This document shows, piece by piece, positions 25,802 through 33,066 of a stretch of 64,000 nt of DNA (position 1 is its first letter; each line of letters opens with the position of its first letter). Position numbers and translations under genes: made by a program. The stretch lies in NCBI RefSeq assembly GCF_036345255.1, contig NZ_CP107783.1, positions 2,728,001 to 2,792,000 of the forward strand, given 5' to 3'. Source of the DNA: Streptomyces sp. NBC_00569 (GTDB lineage Bacteria; Actinomycetota; Actinomycetes; Streptomycetales; Streptomycetaceae). A model generated the notes under the pieces. The model did not search any database. It saw only the letters and a program-made list of their open reading frames with translations, and was not told the origin of the DNA.

Positions 25802-27139
25802 CTAACAGGCGCTGTGCAGGGCCCGCTCCAGGACGGCCGCTCCCTCTTCCGCCTCGGCGACGGTGAGCGTCAGTGGTGGCGCGATGCGCAGCACGCTGGT
25901 GTTGTGCCCGCCGCCCTTGCCGACGAGGAGTCCGCCCTCGCGGGCCGCCTCGATCACGCGCGCCGCCGCGTCCGGGTCGGCCTCGTCCGTGCCGGGTTTC
26001 ACCAGCTCGATGCCGATCATCAATCCCCGGCCGCGTACTTCTCGTACGCACTCCGTGGCGGCGCCGACGGCCCGGAGCCGCTCGATGAGGAGGCCGCCGA
26101 CGCGGCGGGCGTTGCCCTGGAGGTCGTGTTCCAGGAGGTAGATCAGGTTGGCCAGGCCGGCCGCCATCGTCACCGGCGAGCCGCCGAACGTCGAAATGGA
26201 GTTGGAGTCCAGGCAGTTCATGACCTCGGCGCGCGCGACGACGCCGCCGATGGACATGCCGTTCCCGATGCCCTTGGCGAAGGTCAGGATGTCGGGGGGA
26301 CCGTTCTGCGCGTGCGCCTGCCAGCCCCAGAAGTGGTCGCCGGTGCGGCCCCAGCCCGTCTGCACCTCGTCGGCGATCCACAGGATGCCGTGCTCCTGCA
26401 GCACCTCGCGGAACGCCGCGTACAGGCCGTCGGGCGGCGAGGTGAACCCGCCGACGCCCTGGATGGGTTCGGCGATCAGCGCGGCGACGCCACGTGTCTG
26501 GCCGAGGATGTCCCGCAGGTCGTCGACGCACGCCTCGATGAACTGGGCGTCGGTCAGACGGGAGTACGGGCCCCGGCTGCGCACCCCGCCATGGACGTAC
26601 AGCGTCTGGAGGGGGGAGAGGCTGGTCGGGGACCATCCGCGGTTGCCGGTGATGCCGACGGCGGAGAAGGACCGGCCGTGGTAGCTGTTGCGCATCGCGA
26701 GGATCTGGTTCGAGCGGCGGTGCGCGGTGGCGAGCAGCAGCGCCGTGTCGTTGGCCTCGGTGCCGGAGGTGGTGAAGAAGACGCGGGCGTCCGGGATGCC
26801 GGACAACGAGGCCACGCGCTCGGCGAGTTCGACCATCTGCCGGTTGAGGTAGAGGGTCGAGGTGTGGATGATGCGTCCGGCCTGCTCGCTGACCGCCTTG
26901 GTCACCTCCGGCAGGGCGTGCGCGGTCATCGTCGTCAGGATGCCGCCGAAGAAGTCGAGGTACTTGTTCCCGGCGGCGTCCCAGACGTGACGGCCCTCGC
27001 CGTGGGTGATCTCGATCGGGCGGTCGTAGTACAGGGCGAGCCAGTCCGGCAGGACGGCGCGGTGACGGGCGTGGAGGTCGGGGGTCATCAAGGTCGCACG
27101 GGTCCCTTCGTCGGCTCCTTCACGAGTGACAGTGGTCAT
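25802..27139 (-). CDS. Class III PLP aminotransferase (beta-alanine:keto-acid type)
   Basis: A 445-aa fold-type I aminotransferase. Motifs include VWDAAGNKYLDFFGGILTTMTAHALPEV, the PLP-phosphate site TSGTEANDTALLLATAHR, ALIAEPIQGVGGFTSP, WIADEVQTGWGRTGDHFW with the cofactor aspartate, and the Schiff-base lysine in ILTFAKGIGNGM. In this locus it would convert beta-alanine to malonate semialdehyde, completing pyrimidine breakdown. The AGXT2-like class fits that role. Its ATG overlaps the stop of the upstream nitrilase gene (ATGA at 27136-27139), so the two are coupled, and I chose this start over a longer reading. Confidence 0.92.
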   Translation of the reverse strand: MTTVTREGADEGTRATLMTPDLHARHRAVLPDWLALYYDRPIEITHGEGRHVWDAAGNKYLDFFGGILTTMTAHALPEVTKAVSEQAGRIIHTSTLYLNRQMVELAERVASLSGIPDARVFFTTSGTEANDTALLLATAHRRSNQILAMRNSYHGRSFSAVGITGNRGWSPTSLSPLQTLYVHGGVRSRGPYSRLTDAQFIEACVDDLRDILGQTRGVAALIAEPIQGVGGFTSPPDGLYAAFREVLQEHGILWIADEVQTGWGRTGDHFWGWQAHAQNGPPDILTFAKGIGNGMSIGGVVARAEVMNCLDSNSISTFGGSPVTMAAGLANLIYLLEHDLQGNARRVGGLLIERLRAVGAATECVREVRGRGLMIGIELVKPGTDEADPDAAARVIEAAREGGLLVGKGGGHNTSVLRIAPPLTLTVAEAEEGAAVLERALHSAC

Positions 27140-27978
27140 GGCTGCACCAGCCCTTCGTATGCGTCGGGCCGGCGGTCCCGGTAGAACGCCCACTGCTGGC
27201 GCACCTCTTCGATGAGGCCGAAGTCGAGGTCCCGTACGAGGAGTTCCTCGTCCTTGTCGCTCGCGGCGTCGCCCACGGTCTGCCCACGGGGGTCAACGAA
27301 GTAGCTCGTGCCGTAGAAGTCGTTGTCCCCGTACTCCTCGACGCCCACGCGGTTGATCGCGGCGATGAAGTACTCGTTCGCGACGGCCGCGGCCGGCTGT
27401 TCCAGCTGCCACAGGTAGGCCGAGAGGCCACGGCTCGTGGCGGACGGGTTGTACACGAGCTGGGCGCCGTTGAGGCCGAGCTGGCGCCAGCCCTCCGGGA
27501 AGTGCCGGTCGTAGCAGATGTAGACGCCGACGCGGCCGACGGCGGTCTCGAAGACCGGCCATCCCAGGTTCCCCGGCTTGAAGTAGTACTTCTCCCAGAA
27601 GCCCTTCACCTGCGGGATGTGGTGCTTGCGGTACTTGCCGAGGTACGTGCCGTCGGCGTCGATCACGGCCGCGGTGTTGAAGTAGAACCCGGACTGCTCG
27701 ACCTCGAAGACCGGTACCACGACGACCATCCCGGTCTCGCGGGCCAGCGCCTTCATCCGGGTCACGGTCGGCCCGTCCGGCACGGGCTCGGCCCAGCGGT
27801 AGTGCTCCGCCTCCTGCACCTGGCAGAAGTAGGGGGCGTTGAAGACCTCCTGGAAGCCGATGATCCGGGCGCCCTGCCGGGCCGCCTCCCGCGCATGTTC
27901 CTCATGCTTGGTGATCATGGATTCGGTGTCGCCCGTCCAGGTCGCCTGGACCAGCGCGGCGCGTACGACGTGGGCCAT
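27136..27978 (-). CDS. Second nitrilase-superfamily carbamoyl amidohydrolase
   Basis: A 280-aa homologue of the enzyme at 23261-24103, aligning end to end without gaps. The triad is intact (E in IIGFQEVF, K in GKYRKHHIP, C in GVYICYDRHFPEGW). Differences cluster in the region after the glutamate (NAPYFCQVQEAEHYRW) and in the loop VFEVEQSGFYF, where substrate contacts lie in this fold. It is the first gene of the operon and is coupled by four-base overlap to the aminotransferase. It may act on a different carbamoyl substrate, such as the thymine-derived N-carbamoyl-beta-aminoisobutyrate or an N-carbamoyl amino acid; that is a guess. Confidence 0.88.
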   Translation of the reverse strand: MAHVVRAALVQATWTGDTESMITKHEEHAREAARQGARIIGFQEVFNAPYFCQVQEAEHYRWAEPVPDGPTVTRMKALARETGMVVVVPVFEVEQSGFYFNTAAVIDADGTYLGKYRKHHIPQVKGFWEKYYFKPGNLGWPVFETAVGRVGVYICYDRHFPEGWRQLGLNGAQLVYNPSATSRGLSAYLWQLEQPAAAVANEYFIAAINRVGVEEYGDNDFYGTSYFVDPRGQTVGDAASDKDEELLVRDLDFGLIEEVRQQWAFYRDRRPDAYEGLVQP

Positions 27979-28152
27979 GTGCCGCTCCTTTGCCTGTTGC
28001 CCCCGCCGGGGGACGTCAGAGAGCCTCTACGCCCGTAGACACAGGCCGTAGAGGGACGAACGTAAGCCTCACCGGCGGCCTTGCCAAGACCATCGCCGTT
28101 AACCGGCGGAATCGATCATGTTTCGCACCCGTGCGGGTGAGAAGCGACCGGG

Positions 28153-29481
28153 CTACGCATGGAACCCGGCGACTCTGAGCGCGTGCACGACATCCCAGTA
28201 CCGCTCGTCGGACACGCCGCGCGCCGCCTCGGCGAGCAACGGCACGAGGCGTCCGGGGTCGTCGCGCACGCTGCGGGCGGCCTCCTCGGGGGTGCGTACG
28301 CGGACGTACGCGTCGAGGAGCGCACGGGTCTCGCGATGACGGCCCTCGCCGGTGAGGCGGAGCACGGACGCGCCGATCTCGGTGGCGGGACGGGCCACTC
28401 CCTGGCGCAGGATCTGCTGCGCGTCGGCGGTGCGTCCCGCGGCGGCGAGCGCGTCGGCGGCGGCCACCAGGAGGTCCGCCGGGAGCGAGGCCGTCTCCCA
28501 GAGCAAGGTCGCCCAGTCGGCGCCGAGTCCGGCGCGGCCCAACTCGGCTGCGAGCAGCGGGAATCGGGCGGCGGGCCAGTGGGCCGCCTCGACGAGCACG
28601 CCGTGCGCCTCCCCGCCGCGGCCCTCGGCGCGCAGCCGCAGGAGAGTGCCGACGCAGGCGGCGATGGCGGCGCGCGCCTCGCTGTCGAGGTGCTGCGGGG
28701 CCGGCGGTGCCGTCGTCTCCCCTTCGGCGGCTCCGGCGAACCGGGCGCCGCGAGGGCTCGCCACGGCGTCCCGTAACGGGCCCTGAACGGCGAGGGCGGC
28801 GGGCAGGGGCGCGTCGTCGGCGGGCGCGGCCTCGGCGGGCATCCCGGCGAAACGGGCGCTGCCTCGTGGGCGGCGTTTGCGTTCCTTGGACGATTCGGAG
28901 CGTTTTGGGGGTTCGGGCGGCGCCGGCTGCGGGTGCTGCTGCGGTAGGGGCACGGGTGGCGGTGATGGCCGGCGGTCCAGGTCCGCGATCCTCCGGTGGA
29001 GCTCCGCGCAGCGGGCCGTCGCGCGTTCATGGTCGTCGCGTGCCCAGGCCAGGTCGAGGCGCATCGCCTCCGCCTGCTCCCGCGTGGCGGCCGTGTGCAG
29101 GAGCTGGGCCAGCTCCACCTGGCGCCCTGCGGCGTACCGCTGCTCACGGAGCATCACGTCGAGCCGGTCACCGAGCAGCTCACGGCCGCCGGCCCGCGCG
29201 TCGAAGGCGGCGAGCGAGGCGCGGTGCAGGGCGCGGGCCCGTACGGCCTCCGCCTCGACCTCGGCCTCGCAGGACCCGCCGCCCACGCCCAGATCCTGGA
29301 GCAGGGCTTCCACGACATCCCAGGGAGGCACCTCGGCGCCCGTGAGGCAGACCCTCATCCCGTCGGGGTCGCGCTGCCAGAAGATGCCGCACCAGCCCGC
29401 GTCCTGGTCGAGCCGGGTCAGAAGGTTACGCAGGTACTCGGCGAACTCCCGGACCTGGTCAGGGAGTTGTTCCACTTCCAT
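28153..29481 (-). CDS. Conserved actinomycete protein of unknown function, TPR-like C-terminus
   Basis: A 442-aa cytoplasmic protein with three visible parts. Residues 1-60 are a small acidic domain (EFAEYLRNLLTRLDQDAGWCGIFWQRDPDGMRVCLTG). Residues about 90-170 are strongly helical and charged, probably coiled coil (AQLLHTAATREQAEAMRLDLAWARDDHERATARCAELHRRI). Next comes a Pro-rich, basic linker (PPVPLPQQHPQPAPPEPPKR). The C-terminal 190 residues are Ala/Leu/Arg helical repeats like degenerate TPR/HEAT units. I do not recognise a family and infer no function beyond possible scaffolding. A perfect CTTCCG-GTT-CGGAAG inverted repeat sits 34 bases upstream of the start. Confidence 0.6.
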   Translation of the reverse strand: MEVEQLPDQVREFAEYLRNLLTRLDQDAGWCGIFWQRDPDGMRVCLTGAEVPPWDVVEALLQDLGVGGGSCEAEVEAEAVRARALHRASLAAFDARAGGRELLGDRLDVMLREQRYAAGRQVELAQLLHTAATREQAEAMRLDLAWARDDHERATARCAELHRRIADLDRRPSPPPVPLPQQHPQPAPPEPPKRSESSKERKRRPRGSARFAGMPAEAAPADDAPLPAALAVQGPLRDAVASPRGARFAGAAEGETTAPPAPQHLDSEARAAIAACVGTLLRLRAEGRGGEAHGVLVEAAHWPAARFPLLAAELGRAGLGADWATLLWETASLPADLLVAAADALAAAGRTADAQQILRQGVARPATEIGASVLRLTGEGRHRETRALLDAYVRVRTPEEAARSVRDDPGRLVPLLAEAARGVSDERYWDVVHALRVAGFHA

Positions 29482-29514
29482 CACACGCCGCCCGATCCCT
29501 CCGCAGAGTGGAGT

Positions 29515-29529
29515 CTTCCGGTTCGGAAG
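29515..29529. promoter_or_regulatory. Short inverted repeat upstream of the unknown TPR-like gene
   Basis: CTTCCG (29515-29520) and CGGAAG (29524-29529) are perfect arms around GTT in an A/T-rich intergenic stretch. Possibly an operator or promoter element. Confidence 0.3.
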
Positions 29530-29599
29530 AAAACACCCTTCGTGTTTCGAGGGCGCTACGGGCGCTTTTCCGCAGTGGCACCGTCCTCACTCGCCGCAG

Positions 29600-29851
29600 C
29601 TAGACAGTCACCGGCGAGCAGCTCGCCACGATCTCGTCCATGGAGAGGCCGAGGGTCCGGGCGAGGGCCGCGACCGTGAAGAAGGCGGGGGTGGGCGCAC
29701 GGCCCGTCTCGATCTTGCGGAGCGTCTCGGCGGACAGACCCGCGCTCGCGGCGACCTCGACCATGCTCCGCCCGCGCCGGGCCTCGCGCAGCAGCAGGCC
29801 GAGCCGCTCACCGCGCTCGCGCTCTTCGGGGGTCAGGGGGGTTCGGACCAT
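29600..29851 (-). CDS. XRE-family helix-turn-helix repressor
   Basis: An 83-aa DNA-binding protein made of little more than one Cro/cI helix-turn-helix: LGLLLREARRGRSMVEVAASAGLSAETLRKIETGRAPTPAFFTVAALARTLGLSMDEIV. It is divergent from a methionine aminopeptidase gene, with only 52 bases between starts. A TAGACT box lies six bases upstream of its own ATG, so its mRNA is probably leaderless. The palindrome at 29883-29894 is the likely operator for autoregulation and control of the partner gene. No ligand-binding domain is visible. Confidence 0.88.
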   Translation of the reverse strand: MVRTPLTPEERERGERLGLLLREARRGRSMVEVAASAGLSAETLRKIETGRAPTPAFFTVAALARTLGLSMDEIVASCSPVTV

Positions 29852-29882
29852 GCGTCCAGTCTACTGGCAGATCCCCCATTCA

Positions 29883-29896
29883 AATACCGGTATTGT
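29883..29896 (+). promoter_or_regulatory. Palindromic operator overlapping the map -10 box
   Basis: AATACCGGTATT (29883-29894) is a perfect 12-bp palindrome in the divergent XRE/map region. Its right half overlaps TATTGT (29891-29896), which stands exactly seven bases before the map ATG. A repressor bound here would block the -10 directly. Sequence observation; protein binding is inferred. Confidence 0.55.
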
Positions 29897-29903
29897 AATT
29901 GGC

Positions 29904-30671
29904 ATGGTGGAACTCAAGACAGACACATCGATCGACGAGATGCGGGAAGCGGGCCGGGTCGTGGCCCGGGCGCTCGCGGCGGTCCGCGAGAAGGCGGCCG
30001 TAGGGGTCTCGCTCCTGGAGCTGGACTCGGTGGCGCACGGCGTGCTGCGCGCCGCCGGCGCGAGCTCCCCCTTCCTCGGCTACCGCCCCTCGTTCGCCCC
30101 GACCCCCTTTCCGGCGGTCCTGTGCGCGTCGGTGAACGACGCGATCGTGCACGGCATCCCCGACGGGTACCGGCTGCGCGACGGCGACCTGCTCTCGGCC
30201 GACTTCGGCGCCCAACTGGGCGGCTGGGCCGGGGACTCGGCGATCAGCTTCACGGTCGGCACGGCGCGCCCCGACGACGTACACCTCATCGAGACGGCGG
30301 AGCGCGCGCTCGCGGCGGGCATCGCGGCGGCGGTCGTCGGCAACAGGATCGGGGACATCGCGCACGCCATCGGCAAGGTGTGCCGGGCGGAGGGATACGG
30401 CATCCCGGACGGCTTCGGCGGGCACGGCATCGGCCGCAAGATGCACGAGGACCCGCCCGTCCCGAACGAGGGACGGGCCGGCCGGGGCATGCGCCTCAAG
30501 CACGGCATGGTGATCGCGATCGAGCCGATGGTGATCGCCGGAGGCATGGACGACTACTACGCGGCCCCGGACGGCTGGACCCTGCGCACGGGTGACGGCA
30601 CCCGCGCCGCCCACGCCGAACACACGGTCGCCATCACGGACGCGGGGCCGCGGATCCTGACGGCACTGTGA
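29904..30671 (+). CDS. map: Type I methionine aminopeptidase, accessory copy
   Basis: A 255-aa metallopeptidase that removes the initiator methionine from new proteins. The five metal ligands and the catalytic histidines are visible: NDAIVHGIPD (His), DLLSADFGAQLGGWAGDSA (two Asp), GGHGIGRKMHEDPPVP (His and substrate-binding His), VIAIEPMVIAG (Glu) and RAAHAEHTVAIT (Glu). The ATG at 29904 starts the family homology and lies seven bases after the -10 box, so the mRNA is leaderless. This copy is not in the adk/secY/infA neighbourhood where the housekeeping gene normally sits, so it is an extra copy, probably under control of the divergent XRE protein. Confidence 0.92.
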   Translation: MVELKTDTSIDEMREAGRVVARALAAVREKAAVGVSLLELDSVAHGVLRAAGASSPFLGYRPSFAPTPFPAVLCASVNDAIVHGIPDGYRLRDGDLLSADFGAQLGGWAGDSAISFTVGTARPDDVHLIETAERALAAGIAAAVVGNRIGDIAHAIGKVCRAEGYGIPDGFGGHGIGRKMHEDPPVPNEGRAGRGMRLKHGMVIAIEPMVIAGGMDDYYAAPDGWTLRTGDGTRAAHAEHTVAITDAGPRILTAL

Positions 30672-30695
30672 GCGGGCCGCGCCCGGGGCGCGTCC

Positions 30696-30716
30696 CCGGC
30701 GGGTGCCGCCCGCCGG
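30696..30716. terminator. Hairpin between convergent map and M48 protease genes
   Basis: CCGGCGGG (30696-30703) pairs with CCCGCCGG (30709-30716) around a five-base loop, 24 bases after the map stop and 41 bases before the end of the convergent protease gene. Confidence 0.5.
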
Positions 30717-30756
30717 CCGAGCGGGAGGCACCCGGCCGGATGCGCCGCAACGTCCT

Positions 30757-32010
30757 CTAGCCGCGCAGCACGCGCCGCGCCACCACCCGGCGCGCGTCGG
30801 CCAGTTCCGCGGCGATGGCGGCCACCGCCGCGGCGTCGACGCGGACCGCGGCCGGTTCGGCCGGCCTCGCGAGGAGGCAGGCCCGTCGCAGATGCGTCGG
30901 CGGGTGGGTCGCGTCGACGCTGTGGCCCCGCAGGACGCCCACCCTGCGGCGGCGCTCGTACTCGCTCTCGGGGATCGACTCGACGTATGCGGCAAGGCGG
31001 TCCCACAGCCCCTGCCCGGGCTCGTCGCTCTTCGCCGCGCCGCGCACCTGGCGCGCGTTGGACTCACGCAGCAGCAGGGCCTCGGCCGGGCCGCACACCA
31101 GGAGACGGTCCTGGAGGGCCACCGCCGCGTCCGTCGAGGCGGCGGTGGCCGAGGTCGCGTCGGCCAGGTACTCGGCGCGCTGCGCGGCACGCAGGGTCAG
31201 CTGGTCGAGAAGCATCATGACGCCCTGAACGGCGAGGAACGGCAGTAGGTAGAAGGCGTTGAGGATCACTTCGAGCCCGCTCGGGTTCCTGATGGGTGCC
31301 ACGAGGTAGCGCCAGGAGTTCAAGGAGTGCAGCGCGTTGGCGATGATCACGCCGTGGCGTGTGTCGCCGTGCGCGAAGTGGCCGAGCTCGTGCCCGAGCA
31401 GCGCGACGCGCTCCTGCGGTGTCGTGATCTCCCACAGCCCCAGCCCGAGGGTGAGCAGGCGGCGCTGCCGGACTCCGTACGTACTGACGCTCGCGTTCGC
31501 CTCGGCCGTGACCGCGACGGCGTGCACCCCGGAGGTCGGCGCGCAGGCGGCGACCTCGTCGATCACGGCGAACAGCCGGGGCGCGTCGGCCCGGTGCAGT
31601 ACGGGAGCGTCATCGGGAAGCCGCCCGAACCTGGGCCGGAACAGCCAGGCGAGACCCAGCAGGAAGGCACCGAGCACGGGCAGCGCACCGCCCCAGCCGA
31701 GAGACACGAGCAGCGCACCCGTGACGAACAGGGCGACCGTCACTCCGTGCACGCACAGCGCGACGGTGTGAGCGAGGACGCCCGCCACGTCACGACGCGG
31801 CCGCGGCGACTCCCCACGCGTCATCTCGGCGAGCAGCCGCTCCCCGTAGCGGTGGGCGATGCCGCGCCGCATCCTCTCGACGCGGCCCGGCCGCTCGTCC
31901 GGCTCGACCGGGTCGACGTTCCAGTCGCACGCGGAGCACCACGTGGTGAACCGCCGGTCGGTCCTGATCTCCGTCCCGCACTGCGGGCATGGCTGAACGG
32001 TCTGTTCCAT
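30757..32010 (-). CDS. Membrane-bound M48-family zinc metalloprotease with N-terminal zinc ribbon
   Basis: A 417-aa protein. Residues 1-35 form a zinc ribbon (CPQCGTEIRTDRRFTTWCSAC). Two hydrophobic segments at about residues 90-130 anchor it in the membrane. The active site is VALLGHELGHFAHGDTRHG (HExxH) with a downstream RAEYLADATSA glutamate, the HtpX/Ste24 pattern. A further hydrophobic segment (VILNAFYLLPFLAVQGVMM) follows the active site. HtpX-like proteases degrade damaged membrane proteins. The zinc ribbon fused to the front is a common Streptomyces variant. ATG 32010 is preferred to one four codons upstream because the ribbon starts directly after it. Confidence 0.88.
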   Translation of the reverse strand: MEQTVQPCPQCGTEIRTDRRFTTWCSACDWNVDPVEPDERPGRVERMRRGIAHRYGERLLAEMTRGESPRPRRDVAGVLAHTVALCVHGVTVALFVTGALLVSLGWGGALPVLGAFLLGLAWLFRPRFGRLPDDAPVLHRADAPRLFAVIDEVAACAPTSGVHAVAVTAEANASVSTYGVRQRRLLTLGLGLWEITTPQERVALLGHELGHFAHGDTRHGVIIANALHSLNSWRYLVAPIRNPSGLEVILNAFYLLPFLAVQGVMMLLDQLTLRAAQRAEYLADATSATAASTDAAVALQDRLLVCGPAEALLLRESNARQVRGAAKSDEPGQGLWDRLAAYVESIPESEYERRRRVGVLRGHSVDATHPPTHLRRACLLARPAEPAAVRVDAAAVAAIAAELADARRVVARRVLRG

Positions 32011-32160
32011 GGTGCGGTGCACCTGCGAGGCCCCCCTCGTCCGGCGGCCCTCCCCCGGGCCGCGCTGTCCCGTCGACGCATTCGAACGAGTACGCGACAG
32101 CGCAGCGTAAACCCGCAGGAGGGACCCTTGAACAGGGGCATCGCCTTCACCCTCAGCGGC

Positions 32161-32203
32161 CCTGAAGGATCTCCCTCAGTCACCCTGAAGGATCTTCCTC
32201 AGT
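32161..32203. repeat. Two-copy direct repeat at the 3' end of the GH75 gene
   Basis: A 20-base unit, CCTGAAGGATCTYCCTCAGT, occurs at 32161-32180 and again at 32184-32203 with one mismatch and a 23-base period. The second copy contains the stop codon of the chitosanase gene. Each copy can fold weakly on itself. Confidence 0.6.
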
Positions 32204-32897
32204 TGTCCTGGAGGAACTTCTTCGCCAGGGAGTCGCCGAGGGTCACCGCCGCACCGTGGCTCTCGATCGGGGACGTCTGGTTGTTCTTGAACACGATGTA
32301 CGTGACGCCGGAGTCCGTGCCGCCGGTCTCCGGGTCCGGGTCGATGCCGAGGGCCTTCGCGGTGGCGTAGGACGCCTCACCGATGATCTTGTCCGGGCCG
32401 GTGTCGCCGACCACCGCGTACTCGACCTTGTTGTTGTAGATGACGGCCACGACGCCGCCGCCCTTGATGCCGGCTCCCGCGTAGTTCCAGATGCCGCTGG
32501 AGCTGGGCACGACGACGTAGGGGAGATTCTCGGCGCTCAGCGGTTTGCCGTCGGACTGGTGGAAGGCCGTGTCGTCCTGGAACCAGGGGTCGGTGTCGGC
32601 GTTGCACTGTGTGGTGATCCGGCCGTCGCAGTCGATGTCCATGTCGGCCTTCCAGAACACCGCGCCGTTCTTGCCGCAGACCGGCACGGTCGCCGAGGTC
32701 TCCTCGTCGGTGCGGTACTTGCCGTTCGATATCTGCGAGCAGGACGTGACCTTGGCGAGCAGGTCCGCCGCGCCGACCGTGCCCTCCTGGGCGCGCTGGG
32801 GGCCGCTCTCGCGGGCGGTGGCGTTCGTGGGGAGCAGAGCCGTCGCGAGCAGCGCGGCCCCGGCGGAGGCGGTGAGGGCGAGCGTTCGAGTACGCAC
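32199..32897 (-). CDS. Secreted glycoside hydrolase family 75 chitosanase
   Basis: A 232-aa exported enzyme with signal peptide MRTRTLALTASAGAALLATALLP. The GH75 pattern is clear: AVFWKADMDIDCDGRITTQCNADTDPWFQDDTAF, then LPYVVVPSSSGIW, then VVAVIYNNKVEYAVVGDTGPDKIIGEASYATAKALGI. In fungal GH75 chitosanases an Asp and a Glu catalyse hydrolysis of beta-1,4-glucosamine chains; the Asp-rich strand and the GEAS glutamate here correspond. It starts with GTG behind AGAAGGG. A TTAGGAAA...TTTCCTTA palindrome upstream resembles operators I recall before Streptomyces chitosanase genes, so chitosan-inducible control is likely. Confidence 0.88.
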   Translation of the reverse strand: MRTRTLALTASAGAALLATALLPTNATARESGPQRAQEGTVGAADLLAKVTSCSQISNGKYRTDEETSATVPVCGKNGAVFWKADMDIDCDGRITTQCNADTDPWFQDDTAFHQSDGKPLSAENLPYVVVPSSSGIWNYAGAGIKGGGVVAVIYNNKVEYAVVGDTGPDKIIGEASYATAKALGIDPDPETGGTDSGVTYIVFKNNQTSPIESHGAAVTLGDSLAKKFLQDN

Positions 32898-32913
32898 GTG
32901 GGGGACCCTTCTG

Positions 32914-32930
32914 TTAGGAAAGTTTCCTTA
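32914..32930 (-). promoter_or_regulatory. Palindromic operator upstream of the chitosanase gene
   Basis: TTAGGAAAGTTTCCTTA at 32914-32930 is an almost perfect palindrome (arms TTAGGAAA and TTTCCTTA), 17 bases upstream of the GTG start. Similar boxes are, as I recall, bound by the ROK-family repressor CsnR before chitosanase genes. Binding here is inferred. Confidence 0.55.
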
Positions 32931-33066
32931 CCTTCGAGCCTAAATTTCGCGCCACGGCAGGTACCTGTCAACCCCTCGAATACGCCAAGAGGCCCGCGGC
33001 TCCCGCCAGTTGACGTCGATCACACATCAACCGACGGGACCCACGGGCCCCTCAGCGCACGTTCGG

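Noticed and set aside
25505..27184. Long plus-strand frame opposite PucR and aminotransferase genes
   Set aside because: It crosses gene boundaries and has no recognisable domain.
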